A model generated the notes under the pieces. It did no database searches. It had not been told where the DNA came from and worked only from the letters and a program-made list of their open reading frames with translations. Below are positions 51,325 through 59,651 of a stretch of DNA of 64,000 nt, one piece after another. Source of the stretch: Vibrio atypicus. Lineage in GTDB: Bacteria; Pseudomonadota; Gammaproteobacteria; Enterobacterales; Vibrionaceae. How positions within the stretch are numbered: the stretch's first letter is position 1; each line of letters opens with the position of its first letter. The DNA is taken from assembly GCF_009811315.1 (NCBI RefSeq), contig NZ_BLID01000005.1:124001-188000 (forward strand), written 5' to 3'. Both the position numbers and the translations under genes were made by a program.

Positions 51325-52821
51325 TTGAGTATGTCTAGAAAGTTTTATTTTCCTGTACAAAAGCTGACTATCAACCAAATGCTGTTCATTTCTCACATGA
51401 TTTTAGTTATTACTATCATTTGTGGGTTAAGTTACTCCCGCTATAACAGTGAATGGGAACGCCAAGTTCATTACTCAGCTCTTTTGGCAAAACAATCTAT
51501 CAACGCGCATATTAACTTCTTCTCTGGGTCTGTCGCGGGCGTCAATTACGCGAATCTTACGATGCCGACGACCAAACAGACTATCTCTTCTTTTGAAGAT
51601 ATTTTGTATTTTGAGATCAACGGTATTTCTGATTACTCGAAAAGAGCCGTTAATATACGTTACCTAGCAGAAACTAAAGAGCTATGGCGTGGTGACGTTA
51701 CCCTCCAAGAAATTGAGATTATTGAAGATAGAATAGGCGCGCTTGAGTCAAAATTGGCGTCACCTTCTATGGTCAATCCAGTGACTATCAAAAAGTTAAA
51801 CTATTTACTGAATCGAAAGAAAACTGAGTATTCGTTATTGAGCAAAAGTTTTAGTTTGACGCAGACAACCCAAGTAGCCTGGGGAAAGCCCCATGTTTCG
51901 GCACTTCAGTATCAACTTGATACGGAGGATTGTGTACTTCACATTCAAATTCCTCTTACCAATGACAATGGCGGTTATATATGGGCAGTCATTGATGCGA
52001 GCAAGCTTTCAGAAATCCAGAATTCACTCATTGAAGAGCTATTGGTTGAAGCTTTATTAGCTTTGTTAGTGTCATTAATTCTTATCTGGTGGGTGACTCA
52101 TTGGCTTGTTTCTCCCTTGAAAAATTTAGCGAAGAGTATGAACTCGGAAGAAGCTTATAAAAACATTAATAAACTGCCTGAGTTGCAACGAGTAGATGAA
52201 ATAGGTCAACTTGCTCGAGCTTACAAAGGGCTTCTGACGAAAATTGAAAGCCAATTAAACATATTACGAACTAAGTCAGACACAGACCCTTTGACTGGTC
52301 TCGGTTCGCGTTACAAATACACACACACAGTTAGTCCTTTTCTGAAACGACATCTGAATAAAGAGCAATACATAGGAATGATTGTTTGTGATGTAGACAA
52401 TTTTAAAGCGTTCAACGATCTTTATGGCCACACTGAGGGAGACAATGCGTTAGCGAAAGTTGGTGGGAAAATTGCGGAGCTTGCGAGGGAGAGCGATTTA
52501 GCTTACCGCTATGGTGGAGAAGAGTTTGTTATCTTGTGTGCGAGGCCGACGGAATCGCAGCTGTATTACTTTACTGAGCGTTTGAAACTAGAGATTGAAG
52601 GGCTTGGAATTGTGCATACCGGAAATTTACCTTATCGCGTAGTGACTTTATCAATTGGTAGCGCGATCGTAAGCGCCAAAGATCTTCCCTCTGTAGTGAT
52701 TGACTATCGAGAACTCCAGGAGAGGATGTTTAACATTGCAGATAAAGCTCTGTACTCATGTAAAGAGCTTGGTCGAAACCGTGTTCAATGGCGAGAAGCA
52801 AAAGAAGATGAGTCGGATTAA
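51325..52821 (+). CDS. Membrane diguanylate cyclase, coupled to the CxxCH protein
   Basis: A 498-residue c-di-GMP synthase. TM1 lies about residues 17-38, a periplasmic sensor region about 39-230 and TM2 about 233-255, then a HAMP domain (LVSPLKNLAKSM to VDEIGQLARAYKGL). The GGDEF domain has DPLTGLGSR, VCDVDNFKAFNDLYGHTEGD and an active-site GGEEF at 397-401. RESD lies five residues before it, a proper RxxD inhibitory site, so product feedback is likely. TTG at 51325 has AGGAGGG at ideal spacing; ATG at 51331 is the alternative start. It is co-transcribed with the upstream periplasmic CxxCH protein. Confidence 0.92.
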   Translation: MSMSRKFYFPVQKLTINQMLFISHMILVITIICGLSYSRYNSEWERQVHYSALLAKQSINAHINFFSGSVAGVNYANLTMPTTKQTISSFEDILYFEINGISDYSKRAVNIRYLAETKELWRGDVTLQEIEIIEDRIGALESKLASPSMVNPVTIKKLNYLLNRKKTEYSLLSKSFSLTQTTQVAWGKPHVSALQYQLDTEDCVLHIQIPLTNDNGGYIWAVIDASKLSEIQNSLIEELLVEALLALLVSLILIWWVTHWLVSPLKNLAKSMNSEEAYKNINKLPELQRVDEIGQLARAYKGLLTKIESQLNILRTKSDTDPLTGLGSRYKYTHTVSPFLKRHLNKEQYIGMIVCDVDNFKAFNDLYGHTEGDNALAKVGGKIAELARESDLAYRYGGEEFVILCARPTESQLYYFTERLKLEIEGLGIVHTGNLPYRVVTLSIGSAIVSAKDLPSVVIDYRELQERMFNIADKALYSCKELGRNRVQWREAKEDESD

Positions 52822-53900
52822 CTTGGCGGGATAAGCTTGTAGATGTTTCCCTGATCCGTACTAAATATGATGCTCCCATTCGACGTCGTTTCAATATCGC
52901 GAATCCTTTCTCCCAAATCTTCTAAAATACGTTCTTCTTTCACTGCATTGTTTTGTGCATCAAGGGTGATGATATTGATATGAGCGCCTTTTAACGCCCC
53001 AGCAACCAACTTACCGTTAAGTTGAGGATATGTGCTACCTCGATAAAGAAGGAGCGAGCTTGGTGCAATAGAAGGAATATAGACATGCTTTGGAGAACGG
53101 ATCCCATCCTTTTCTTGCGCTTCTCCCACTGAAATAGGCCCCCAGTATTCTTTACCATGAGAGGTGATAGGCCAACCATAGTTTTCGCCTTTAATGATTA
53201 GGTTGATTTCATCACCACCGCGCGGCCCATGTTCAATAGACCATAGGTTGCTAGTTAAGCGGTCGTAAAAAAGCCCTTGAGGGTTGCGATGCCCATAACT
53301 CCAAATCTCTGCCAAGGCGCCTTTTTTGTCTATAAAGGGATTGTCACTAAGAGCAGTGCCATCAAGGTTGATGCGTAATATTGCACCTGCATGCGTTGAG
53401 AGATCTTGCCCATTGCTCCGTTCACCTCTATCGCCGACGCTAAAAAAGATGGATGTATCATCAAAAGTCACACGGCTGCCAAAATGTCGGCCACCATCAG
53501 AACCAGATCGTGTAACAACTAGGTCTTGCCATTGGGAAAGCTTATTGTCATCGAGTTTCGCACGACTTAACGTGGTTTCGATAGCGTCTCTAACTTGTTT
53601 GGCGTAGGTGAAGTAAATCGTTTGAGAGTCGAAAGGTGAACGCGCAATATCCAATAAACCACCTTGACCAGAGATGGTGACATTGGGATGTGAGGCAATC
53701 GGAGTATAGTGCTTGTTTGCTAAGTTAAGTATTCCGATTCGGCCATTTTTCTCGCTGATGATGACTCGGTCCTCGCCAATATCGCTTACCCCCCACGGAA
53801 CATGAAGCCCTGAAGTAATGAGCTCGGCTTTCCATGCGTGTGCCAGAGTAGGGAGTTGAAGTAGAGCTAAGGCAAGTATCCAACGAATCGCGAGTTTCAT
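52818..53900 (-). CDS. PQQ-dependent soluble aldose sugar dehydrogenase (YliI type)
   Basis: Periplasmic beta-propeller enzyme that oxidises aldoses with PQQ, 360 residues. A signal peptide ends LAHAWKAE. Family blocks are GLHVPWGVSDIGEDRVIISEKNGRIG, QGGLLDIARSP, HFGSRVTFDD and YGHRNPQGLFYD, and EHGPRGGDEINLI holds conserved PQQ and Ca sites. The ATG at 53900 is preferred over 53909 because AAAGG directly abuts the latter. It overlaps the convergent cyclase gene by four bases. Whether the cell makes PQQ cannot be judged here. Confidence 0.88.
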   Translation of the reverse strand: MKLAIRWILALALLQLPTLAHAWKAELITSGLHVPWGVSDIGEDRVIISEKNGRIGILNLANKHYTPIASHPNVTISGQGGLLDIARSPFDSQTIYFTYAKQVRDAIETTLSRAKLDDNKLSQWQDLVVTRSGSDGGRHFGSRVTFDDTSIFFSVGDRGERSNGQDLSTHAGAILRINLDGTALSDNPFIDKKGALAEIWSYGHRNPQGLFYDRLTSNLWSIEHGPRGGDEINLIIKGENYGWPITSHGKEYWGPISVGEAQEKDGIRSPKHVYIPSIAPSSLLLYRGSTYPQLNGKLVAGALKGAHINIITLDAQNNAVKEERILEDLGERIRDIETTSNGSIIFSTDQGNIYKLIPPS

Positions 53901-53981
53901 TTTAGTCATCCTTTCTAAGCGTCTCTCTATCTTAGCATTGCGACATATAATAGCTGTAACAAATCTTTTTTATAAAAAGCC

Positions 53982-54009
53982 TTGATGTGATCAATAAATG
54001 CGCTATTAT
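53982..54009 (+). promoter_or_regulatory. Promoter of the TetR regulator gene
   Basis: TTGATG (53982-53987), a 16-base spacer and TATTAT (54004-54009). The last base of the -10 box is the first base of the first palindromic operator, so a bound repressor would block it. Confidence 0.65.
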
Positions 54010-54038
54010 GACGAAGTGTCAAAAATGACGAGTCGTCA
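54009..54038. promoter_or_regulatory. Tandem TetR-type operators O1a and O1b
   Basis: TGACGAAGTGTCA (54009-54021) and TGACGAGTCGTCA (54026-54038), starts 17 bases apart. The second is a perfect inverted repeat TGACGA-G-TCGTCA, extendable by one pair to 15 bp. They overlap the transcription start area of the tetR gene. Confidence 0.75.
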
Positions 54039-54122
54039 TAAAAAGTGATTTATCACGTTATGACTATTCGTGTTACAATTAAGACGTTCAAGGAGTAACG
54101 GATAGAGACGGATTGATTCATC

Positions 54123-54911
54123 ATGTTTGGCTTTGGCTGTAAAAAAAGTGATAAGAGTGAGCGAGCGGGTTGTAGTTTTGGTCGAACCAAAAAACAGCAA
54201 GCGATCGCAGATAGAGAAGTAGAGCTTACCCTGTTAGCTAAATCCTTAGTGCAAGAGCAGGGATGGAGCAACTTGTCTATGGATAAGCTGACATCTGCAA
54301 GTGCCTACTCTAAAGGAACTATCTACAATCACTTTAGTAGCAAAGAAGATGTGATACTCGCACTGTGTATTCATTCGTTGAAAAGCGAAGCGATATTGTT
54401 CGCAAGAGCCGCTGAATTTGAAGGCAGCACTCGTGAAAAGATTGTCGCGATGCATGTAGGTTATCGAATCTACGCACGAATGGAGCCGGTATTGTCTACC
54501 TGTGCGATCATGGCGAAGAGCCCTTGGGTTCTTGAGAAAGCATCGCCTGAGCGAGTCAAAGAGCTGAATCAATTGGAAGAAAGTGTGATAGGTAGCGCCG
54601 ATCAATTAGTAAACTTTGCTGTTGAGCAAGGCGATCTCAAGTTTTCGCCTGGGATTGGCTCTGATGCGATTGTTTTTGCTAACTGGTCAATTGCCTTTGG
54701 TTCTAACGCATTAACGCAAAATGCGTCGAATAGTCACTGTATTAATCGTCTTCAAGATCCATTTTCAGTCTTACATAACGCGAATATGCTACTCGATGGT
54801 CTGAACTGGAAACCGCTTTCAACAGAATGGGATTACAGAAAGACATGGCAGAGAGTTGAAAAAGAGCTCTTTTCTCAAGAAGTAGAGTATCTCACGTCTG
54901 TCGGAAGATAA
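54123..54911 (+). CDS. TetR/AcrR-family transcriptional regulator
   Basis: Repressor-type DNA-binding protein of 262 residues, larger than the usual 190-220. It has a Cys/Lys-rich N-terminal extension of about 25 residues (CKKSDKSERAGCSFG). The TetR helix-turn-helix reads LTLLAKSLVQEQGWSNLSMD with KLTSASAYSKGTIYNHFSSKEDVILALC. The C-terminal ligand domain is helical and not assignable. The same TGACGA palindrome occurs at its own promoter and before the downstream MMPL gene, so it likely controls itself and that cassette. No strong ribosome site precedes the ATG, so the N-terminus is uncertain. Confidence 0.87.
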   Translation: MFGFGCKKSDKSERAGCSFGRTKKQQAIADREVELTLLAKSLVQEQGWSNLSMDKLTSASAYSKGTIYNHFSSKEDVILALCIHSLKSEAILFARAAEFEGSTREKIVAMHVGYRIYARMEPVLSTCAIMAKSPWVLEKASPERVKELNQLEESVIGSADQLVNFAVEQGDLKFSPGIGSDAIVFANWSIAFGSNALTQNASNSHCINRLQDPFSVLHNANMLLDGLNWKPLSTEWDYRKTWQRVEKELFSQEVEYLTSVGR

Positions 54912-54923
54912 GTCACATGACAG

Positions 54924-54944
54924 AAAGCCCATAAAGGGCTTTTT
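54924..54944 (+). terminator. Terminator after the tetR gene
   Basis: AAAGCCC and GGGCTTT form a stem around ATAAA and are followed by T residues, 13 bases after the stop codon. Confidence 0.8.
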
Positions 54945-54957
54945 AAATCAACGTTAG

Positions 54958-54987
54958 TGACGATTCGTCAAAAATGACATGCGAACA
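54958..54987. promoter_or_regulatory. TetR-type operators O2a and O2b upstream of the MMPL cassette
   Basis: TGACGATTCGTCA (54958-54970) is a perfect inverted repeat matching O1b apart from its central base. A degenerate second copy (TGACATGCGAACA) starts 17 bases later at 54975, the same spacing as the O1 pair. The junction TCAAAAATGAC is identical in both pairs. Confidence 0.72.
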
Positions 54988-55026
54988 TAAGTTCGATCGA
55001 TTCATTTGAGTTTTGTTATTTAAATA

Positions 55027-55045
55027 CCAGCATTTGCTGGTTTTT
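55027..55045 (+). terminator. Terminator-like hairpin in the MMPL gene leader
   Basis: CCAGCA and TGCTGG form a hairpin with a very small loop, followed directly by TTTTT. It lies between operator O2 and the MMPL start, so it is either a backup terminator for tetR or a leader attenuator. Confidence 0.5.
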
Positions 55046-55058
55046 AAATAACAACTTT

Positions 55059-55071
55059 TGACGAAACGTCA
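55059..55071. promoter_or_regulatory. TetR-type operator O3 next to the MMPL ribosome site
   Basis: TGACG-AAA-CGTCA is a perfect inverted repeat ending 15 bases before the ATG at 55087. It shares the TGACGA-type half-site with O1 and O2. Confidence 0.6.
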
Positions 55072-55086
55072 CAAACGGAGAGTGTG

Positions 55087-57465
55087 ATGAATACAGAACA
55101 GACCAACCCCAATCAACCTTCCAAGTGGTTAACCATGCCAACTCGTGCTAGTTGGTGGGTATTGCTATTGACGATGCTATTGGTTGTTGCGGCAACCATT
55201 GGTGGAAAGAACCTCTATTTTAGAGGTGACTATAATATTTTCTTTGATGGCCAAAATGCTCAGCTTCGAGCTTACGATGAGATTCAGACAACGTTTGCCA
55301 AGTCAGACAATCTAGCCATCGTAATTGCGCCAAAAAGCGGCAATGTGTTCGAGCCAGAGACACTGACGCTTATCCAACAGCTCACTCAAGATGCATGGCA
55401 AATCCCTTTTTCGAGCCGCGTAGATTCCCTTGCTAATTATCAGCATACAGAAGCGTTTGAAGATGATTTGATCGTAGAAGATCTTCTGCTCGATGAATAT
55501 GCATTTTCAGAGCAACGTATCGCGAAAATTAGGCAGATTGCGTTGTCAGAACCTGTCGTGAAACACTCGCTTATTTCTGAAAAAGGCGATGTCACGGTCA
55601 TAAATATCACGGTTCAACTGCCTCAGTTAGATGAAACAGCCGAAGCGATGCAAGTAGTCGAGAGTGCGAATCAACTTATTGAGAAATACCAAGCTTTGTA
55701 TCCAACGATGGAATTCCATAAGGCGGGCATCATTGCGATGAATTACGCGTTTATGGTTGCAGCGCAAGATGATAGCTCAACATTAGTTCCTACTATGTTG
55801 CTAGTTATCTTAGTCTTTTTAACCGTTATGCTGCGCTCTTTCCTAAGTGTTATTGCGACGCTGGTGGTGATCATTGGTTCAGTTGCAGCAACGATGGGGC
55901 TTTCTGGCTGGGCTGGGATGTTTTTAAGTACCGCGACGGTGAATATTCCAACATTGGTGATGACATTGGCAGTTGCAGACTGCGTCCATGTTATTGCAAC
56001 GATGCGCCAGAATATGAAAAAGGGACATACAAAACAGTACTCAATTGATCAAAGCGTGACGATTAATTTCATGCCGATTTTGATTACTTCGGTGACGACG
56101 GCGATTGGTTTTTTGATGATGAACATGTCTGATTCACCAGTGCTAAGAGACTTTGGTAACTTGGCCGCTTTAGGCGTGATGATTGCGTGTTTCCTATCTG
56201 TCTCTTTGTTGCCAGCGCTGCTTAGGTTGTTACCAATTAAGGTCTATGTTGCGAGTGCCGAAGAGGAGAATTCATCAGATATTATGGATAAGCTGGGTGA
56301 TTGGGTCGTGAGAAACCGTAAAGCTCTGCTACCTATCTCAGCTCTAGTGATCGCCGTTTCTGCTTCGTTATTACCTTTAAATAAAATTAACGATGAATCG
56401 GTTAAGTACTTTGATTCGCGTAGTGAATTTCGTCGCGCCGCTGATTTTATGGAAGAACGCATCAGCGGTATGACAAATATCAGCATTGCGATTAAAACCA
56501 ATGAATCTCAAGGCATTGCCGATCCAACGTTTCTTCAAGCCGTGAGCGATTTTTCACAGTGGCTAAGAGACCAGCCAGAAGCGGATCACGTTGCAACATT
56601 GTCTGACGTATACAAACGTTTAAACAAAAACATGCATGGAGATGACCAGAATTACTACAAGCTGCCACTTGATCGTGAGCTTGCGGCTCAATATTTGCTG
56701 CTGTATGAGATGTCATTACCTTATGGCTTAGATCTAAACAATCAAATCAACGTTGATAAATCCTCCATCAAAATGGTTGTCACGATTGATAATTTAGGCA
56801 GTGTCGAGCTGGTTGATTTTGAAAATCGTGTGTATGAATGGTTTGCGACTCACGCACCACAATATCAAGTCGTGGCATCAAGCCCTTCTCTGATGTTTGC
56901 GCATATCGGTGAAACCAATATGGCGAGCATGTTATCGACACTCCCAATCACGCTGATCCTCATCTCTGCATTGATGATATTTGCGCTGCGTTCGATGCGC
57001 TTAGGCCTTATCAGCGTCGTGCCGAATATGGCGCCTGCCATCATTGGTTTTGGCTTATGGGCGGTGTTCTCAGGTGAAATCAATCTTGGCTTATCAGTCG
57101 TAGTGACCTTAACACTCGGCATTGTTGTCGATGATTCTGTTCATTTCTTATCGAAATACCAGCGTGCACGTCTACAAGGTCAATCTGCGGAAGAAGCAGT
57201 TCGCTACGCCTTCCATACCGTAGGTCGAGCATTATGGATCACAACCGTTGTGTTAGTTGCAGGGTTCTCAGTACTTGCTATGTCGAGTTTCAGACTCAAT
57301 GCGGATATGGGCCAATTGAGTGCTCTAGTGATCTTTATTGCGCTGGTCGTCGATTTCGTCTTCTTGCCAGCACTGCTAATGCGTTTCGATACGGCTAGCT
57401 ATGAACAAGCCGACTCCTCTCATGCAACGCATTCAGACGAACCAGCTACACAAACTCAAAGTTAA
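55087..57465 (+). CDS. RND-superfamily MMPL-type exporter
   Basis: Inner-membrane exporter of the RND superfamily (MMPL/HpnN-like), probably for hydrophobic or lipid-like molecules. It is 792 residues. TM1 lies about residues 20-42, then a periplasmic domain, a block of about five helices around 230-390, a second periplasmic domain and a second block around 620-770. NIPTLVMTLAVADCVHVI and VVVTLTLGIVVDDSVHFLSKYQRA are duplicated proton-relay segments of the family. There is no fusion protein partner. The ATG at 55087 has GGAG at good spacing. It heads a three-gene operon with a LolA-like protein and a barrel. Confidence 0.9.
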   Translation: MNTEQTNPNQPSKWLTMPTRASWWVLLLTMLLVVAATIGGKNLYFRGDYNIFFDGQNAQLRAYDEIQTTFAKSDNLAIVIAPKSGNVFEPETLTLIQQLTQDAWQIPFSSRVDSLANYQHTEAFEDDLIVEDLLLDEYAFSEQRIAKIRQIALSEPVVKHSLISEKGDVTVINITVQLPQLDETAEAMQVVESANQLIEKYQALYPTMEFHKAGIIAMNYAFMVAAQDDSSTLVPTMLLVILVFLTVMLRSFLSVIATLVVIIGSVAATMGLSGWAGMFLSTATVNIPTLVMTLAVADCVHVIATMRQNMKKGHTKQYSIDQSVTINFMPILITSVTTAIGFLMMNMSDSPVLRDFGNLAALGVMIACFLSVSLLPALLRLLPIKVYVASAEEENSSDIMDKLGDWVVRNRKALLPISALVIAVSASLLPLNKINDESVKYFDSRSEFRRAADFMEERISGMTNISIAIKTNESQGIADPTFLQAVSDFSQWLRDQPEADHVATLSDVYKRLNKNMHGDDQNYYKLPLDRELAAQYLLLYEMSLPYGLDLNNQINVDKSSIKMVVTIDNLGSVELVDFENRVYEWFATHAPQYQVVASSPSLMFAHIGETNMASMLSTLPITLILISALMIFALRSMRLGLISVVPNMAPAIIGFGLWAVFSGEINLGLSVVVTLTLGIVVDDSVHFLSKYQRARLQGQSAEEAVRYAFHTVGRALWITTVVLVAGFSVLAMSSFRLNADMGQLSALVIFIALVVDFVFLPALLMRFDTASYEQADSSHATHSDEPATQTQS

Positions 57466-57478
57466 TAAGGACATATCT

Positions 57479-58273
57479 ATGAACACAGTTACTAAGACAG
57501 CAGTTAAAACCATCGCACTTTCAGTTCTATTAGCTTTGAGTTCTCAGGCTTTTGCTACGCCAGAAAGAGGATTAGAAATAGCTAAGGAACGTAAGAGCCG
57601 TGACCAAGGCTGGAAAGATTCCGTCGCAACGATGGAAATGGTATTGAAAAACGCGCAAGGAGAAAGCAGTACTCGCGCCATGCGTTTGAAGTCGTTTGAG
57701 GTGGCAGATGATGGCGACAAAGGTTTGACTATTTTTGATCAACCTAGAGATGTGAAAGGGACAGCGTTTCTCAACCATTCTCACACGGTTGATGCTGATG
57801 ATCAGTGGCTTTATTTGCCAGCGCTTAAGCGAGTAAAGCGCATTTCATCACGCAACAAGTCTGGCCCATTTATGGGTAGCGAATTTGCTTACGAGGATTT
57901 GAGTTCGTTTGAGCTAGAAAAATACACTTTTAACTATCTGAATGATGAAGATATTGGTGGGTTATCGGCGTATTTGCTTGAACAAGTCCCAACAGACAAA
58001 AACTCAGGTTACACCAAGCAGTTGGTTTGGCTTGACAAGGAACACTATCGACCAATTAAAGTCGAGTTTTATGATCGCAAAGGGGCATTGCTTAAAACAC
58101 TGCAGTTTAATGATTATAAGCAGTACCTAAATCAATACTGGCGCGCTCACACCATGGCAATGGTTAATCACCAAACGGGTAAAAGTACTCTTCTTACAAC
58201 CAGTGACTTAGCATTCCAAACGGGTTTAAAAGAGAAAGACTTTGAGAAGAATGTCTTAAAGCGGGTTAAGTAG
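57479..58273 (+). CDS. LolA-like periplasmic outer-membrane lipoprotein-sorting protein
   Basis: Periplasmic carrier-type protein of 264 residues. A signal peptide ends SQAFATPE. The LolA-like fold (PF17131 type) is indicated by DSVATMEMVLKNAQG, GDKGLTIFDQPRDVKGTAFLNHS, DDQWLYLPALKRVKRISSRNKSGPFMGSEFAYEDLSS and YKQLVWLDKEHYRPIKVEFYDRKG, which are characteristic of this family next to MMPL genes. The ATG at 57479 has AAGGA upstream and gives the signal peptide; an earlier in-frame ATG does not. It likely passes a lipidic cargo between the exporter and outer membrane. Confidence 0.88.
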   Translation: MNTVTKTAVKTIALSVLLALSSQAFATPERGLEIAKERKSRDQGWKDSVATMEMVLKNAQGESSTRAMRLKSFEVADDGDKGLTIFDQPRDVKGTAFLNHSHTVDADDQWLYLPALKRVKRISSRNKSGPFMGSEFAYEDLSSFELEKYTFNYLNDEDIGGLSAYLLEQVPTDKNSGYTKQLVWLDKEHYRPIKVEFYDRKGALLKTLQFNDYKQYLNQYWRAHTMAMVNHQTGKSTLLTTSDLAFQTGLKEKDFEKNVLKRVK

Positions 58274-58280
58274 GGGCGAT

Positions 58281-59462
58281 ATGAAAGCAATATTAATCAA
58301 CGCTGGTCGTCTATCGGCCAGCACAATACTGACAGTTGTTGCGTTACAATGTAACGCGGTTGAGTTGTCTGGCCAAATAAACTTAGAGCACCGGCAGTTT
58401 TTCTCAAAAGGCTTGCAAGGACAAGATCGATCGCAAAGTTCGCTGGTGGTAGAGCCAGAAGTCTATTGGGAGTCAGGTGATAGCGCGAGTTTTACATTTG
58501 TACCGTTTTATCGAATCGATAGTATGGATAAAGAACGGACCCATGGAGACATACGAGAAGCTCTCTATTTAAACTACTGGGATGACTATGAGTTGCGAGC
58601 GGGTATTGGCAAAGTCTTTTGGGGTGTGACTGAGTCAGCACATCTTGTCGATGTTGTGAACCAAGTGGATGCAATTGAGTCATTGGACGGTGAAGATAAA
58701 TTGGGACAGCCTATGCTTCACCTCACCGCTATCAAGGATTGGGGGACGCTCGCCGCTATGGTTCTCCCTTATTTTCGCGAGCGAACTTTTGCTGGTGAAG
58801 ATGGGCGCTTAAGGCCTACCGTACCGGTGTCTTCGGATGCAATTTACGAGTCTAGCCGCGAAGAGAAGCATATTGATTTTGCCTTTCGCTACTCACAAAT
58901 GATAGGAGATTGGGATCTTGGCTTAAGCTATTTTCAAGGGACAAATCGGGATCCTTATTACCAGCTTCATGGAACAGAATTGAAGCCATTCTATGCTCAA
59001 TCTAAGCAAGTGGGCCTTGATGTACAGGGGATTGTAGGTGATTGGTTATGGAAGTGGGAAAGCATCTACCGTGATAGTCTTGATCATCATACTGGTATCG
59101 TCACTGGTTTCGAATACACCTTTGTGGGTCCATTTGAAACGTCTTGGGATATTGGTCTCATTGCCGAGTATTTGTATGATAGCCGCGGAAACAATGCGCA
59201 AACTATAGGACAAAATGATGTTTTCTTAGGTACTCGATTTGCATTCAATAACGCGGACAGTACTGAGGTGTTATTTGGTGTGACACAAGACCTCGACAAC
59301 AGTGATGTTTATAACGCGAAATTAGAAGCTTCTAGTCGTATAACGAACCATCTTTCATGGAAAGTAAATGGCTGGTTATTCGAAAATGATACACCTGACG
59401 ACTTATTATACTTTGGTCGTAGAGACGATTTTATTGAGGCTTCTCTAGAGTACTATTTCTAA
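58281..59462 (+). CDS. Predicted outer-membrane beta-barrel protein of the MMPL cassette
   Basis: A 393-residue predicted porin-like barrel. A signal peptide ends QCNAVELSG. Alternating hydrophobic/polar strands fill the mature part, with turns rich in D, G, N. The C-terminus is SLEYYF, the terminal aromatic signal for BamA recognition. FRYSQMIGDWDLGLSYFQG and the ending strands resemble DUF1302-type barrels that occur beside MMPL and LolA-like genes, but this is by eye. It lies seven bases after the LolA-like gene. Its cargo is unknown. Confidence 0.75.
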   Translation: MKAILINAGRLSASTILTVVALQCNAVELSGQINLEHRQFFSKGLQGQDRSQSSLVVEPEVYWESGDSASFTFVPFYRIDSMDKERTHGDIREALYLNYWDDYELRAGIGKVFWGVTESAHLVDVVNQVDAIESLDGEDKLGQPMLHLTAIKDWGTLAAMVLPYFRERTFAGEDGRLRPTVPVSSDAIYESSREEKHIDFAFRYSQMIGDWDLGLSYFQGTNRDPYYQLHGTELKPFYAQSKQVGLDVQGIVGDWLWKWESIYRDSLDHHTGIVTGFEYTFVGPFETSWDIGLIAEYLYDSRGNNAQTIGQNDVFLGTRFAFNNADSTEVLFGVTQDLDNSDVYNAKLEASSRITNHLSWKVNGWLFENDTPDDLLYFGRRDDFIEASLEYYF

Positions 59463-59466
59463 ATTG

Positions 59467-59499
59467 ATCGAGATCACCAATTTAAATAGTGATCTCGAT
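59467..59499 (+). other. Large perfect hairpin just after the barrel gene
   Basis: ATCGAGATCAC and GTGATCTCGAT form an 11-bp perfect stem with an 11-base AT loop, starting four bases after the stop. It is followed by a second, true terminator at 59511. Confidence 0.8.
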
Positions 59500-59510
59500 T
59501 CCAAACGTTT

Positions 59511-59535
59511 GGGAGCTGATCAAGCTCCCTTTTTT
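59511..59535 (+). terminator. Terminator of the MMPL cassette
   Basis: GGGAGCT and AGCTCCC form a stem with a five-base loop and are followed by six T. Confidence 0.9.
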
Positions 59536-59651
59536 GTTTTTTTATTCGCATTCTATTGAGGAAGATATGTAAAATCCCACATGTTAAGAATGGATATTAT
59601 AAAGCCTTTGTATATAAGAGGTCTTATAGTCGAACAAGAAGGCTAATGTAG

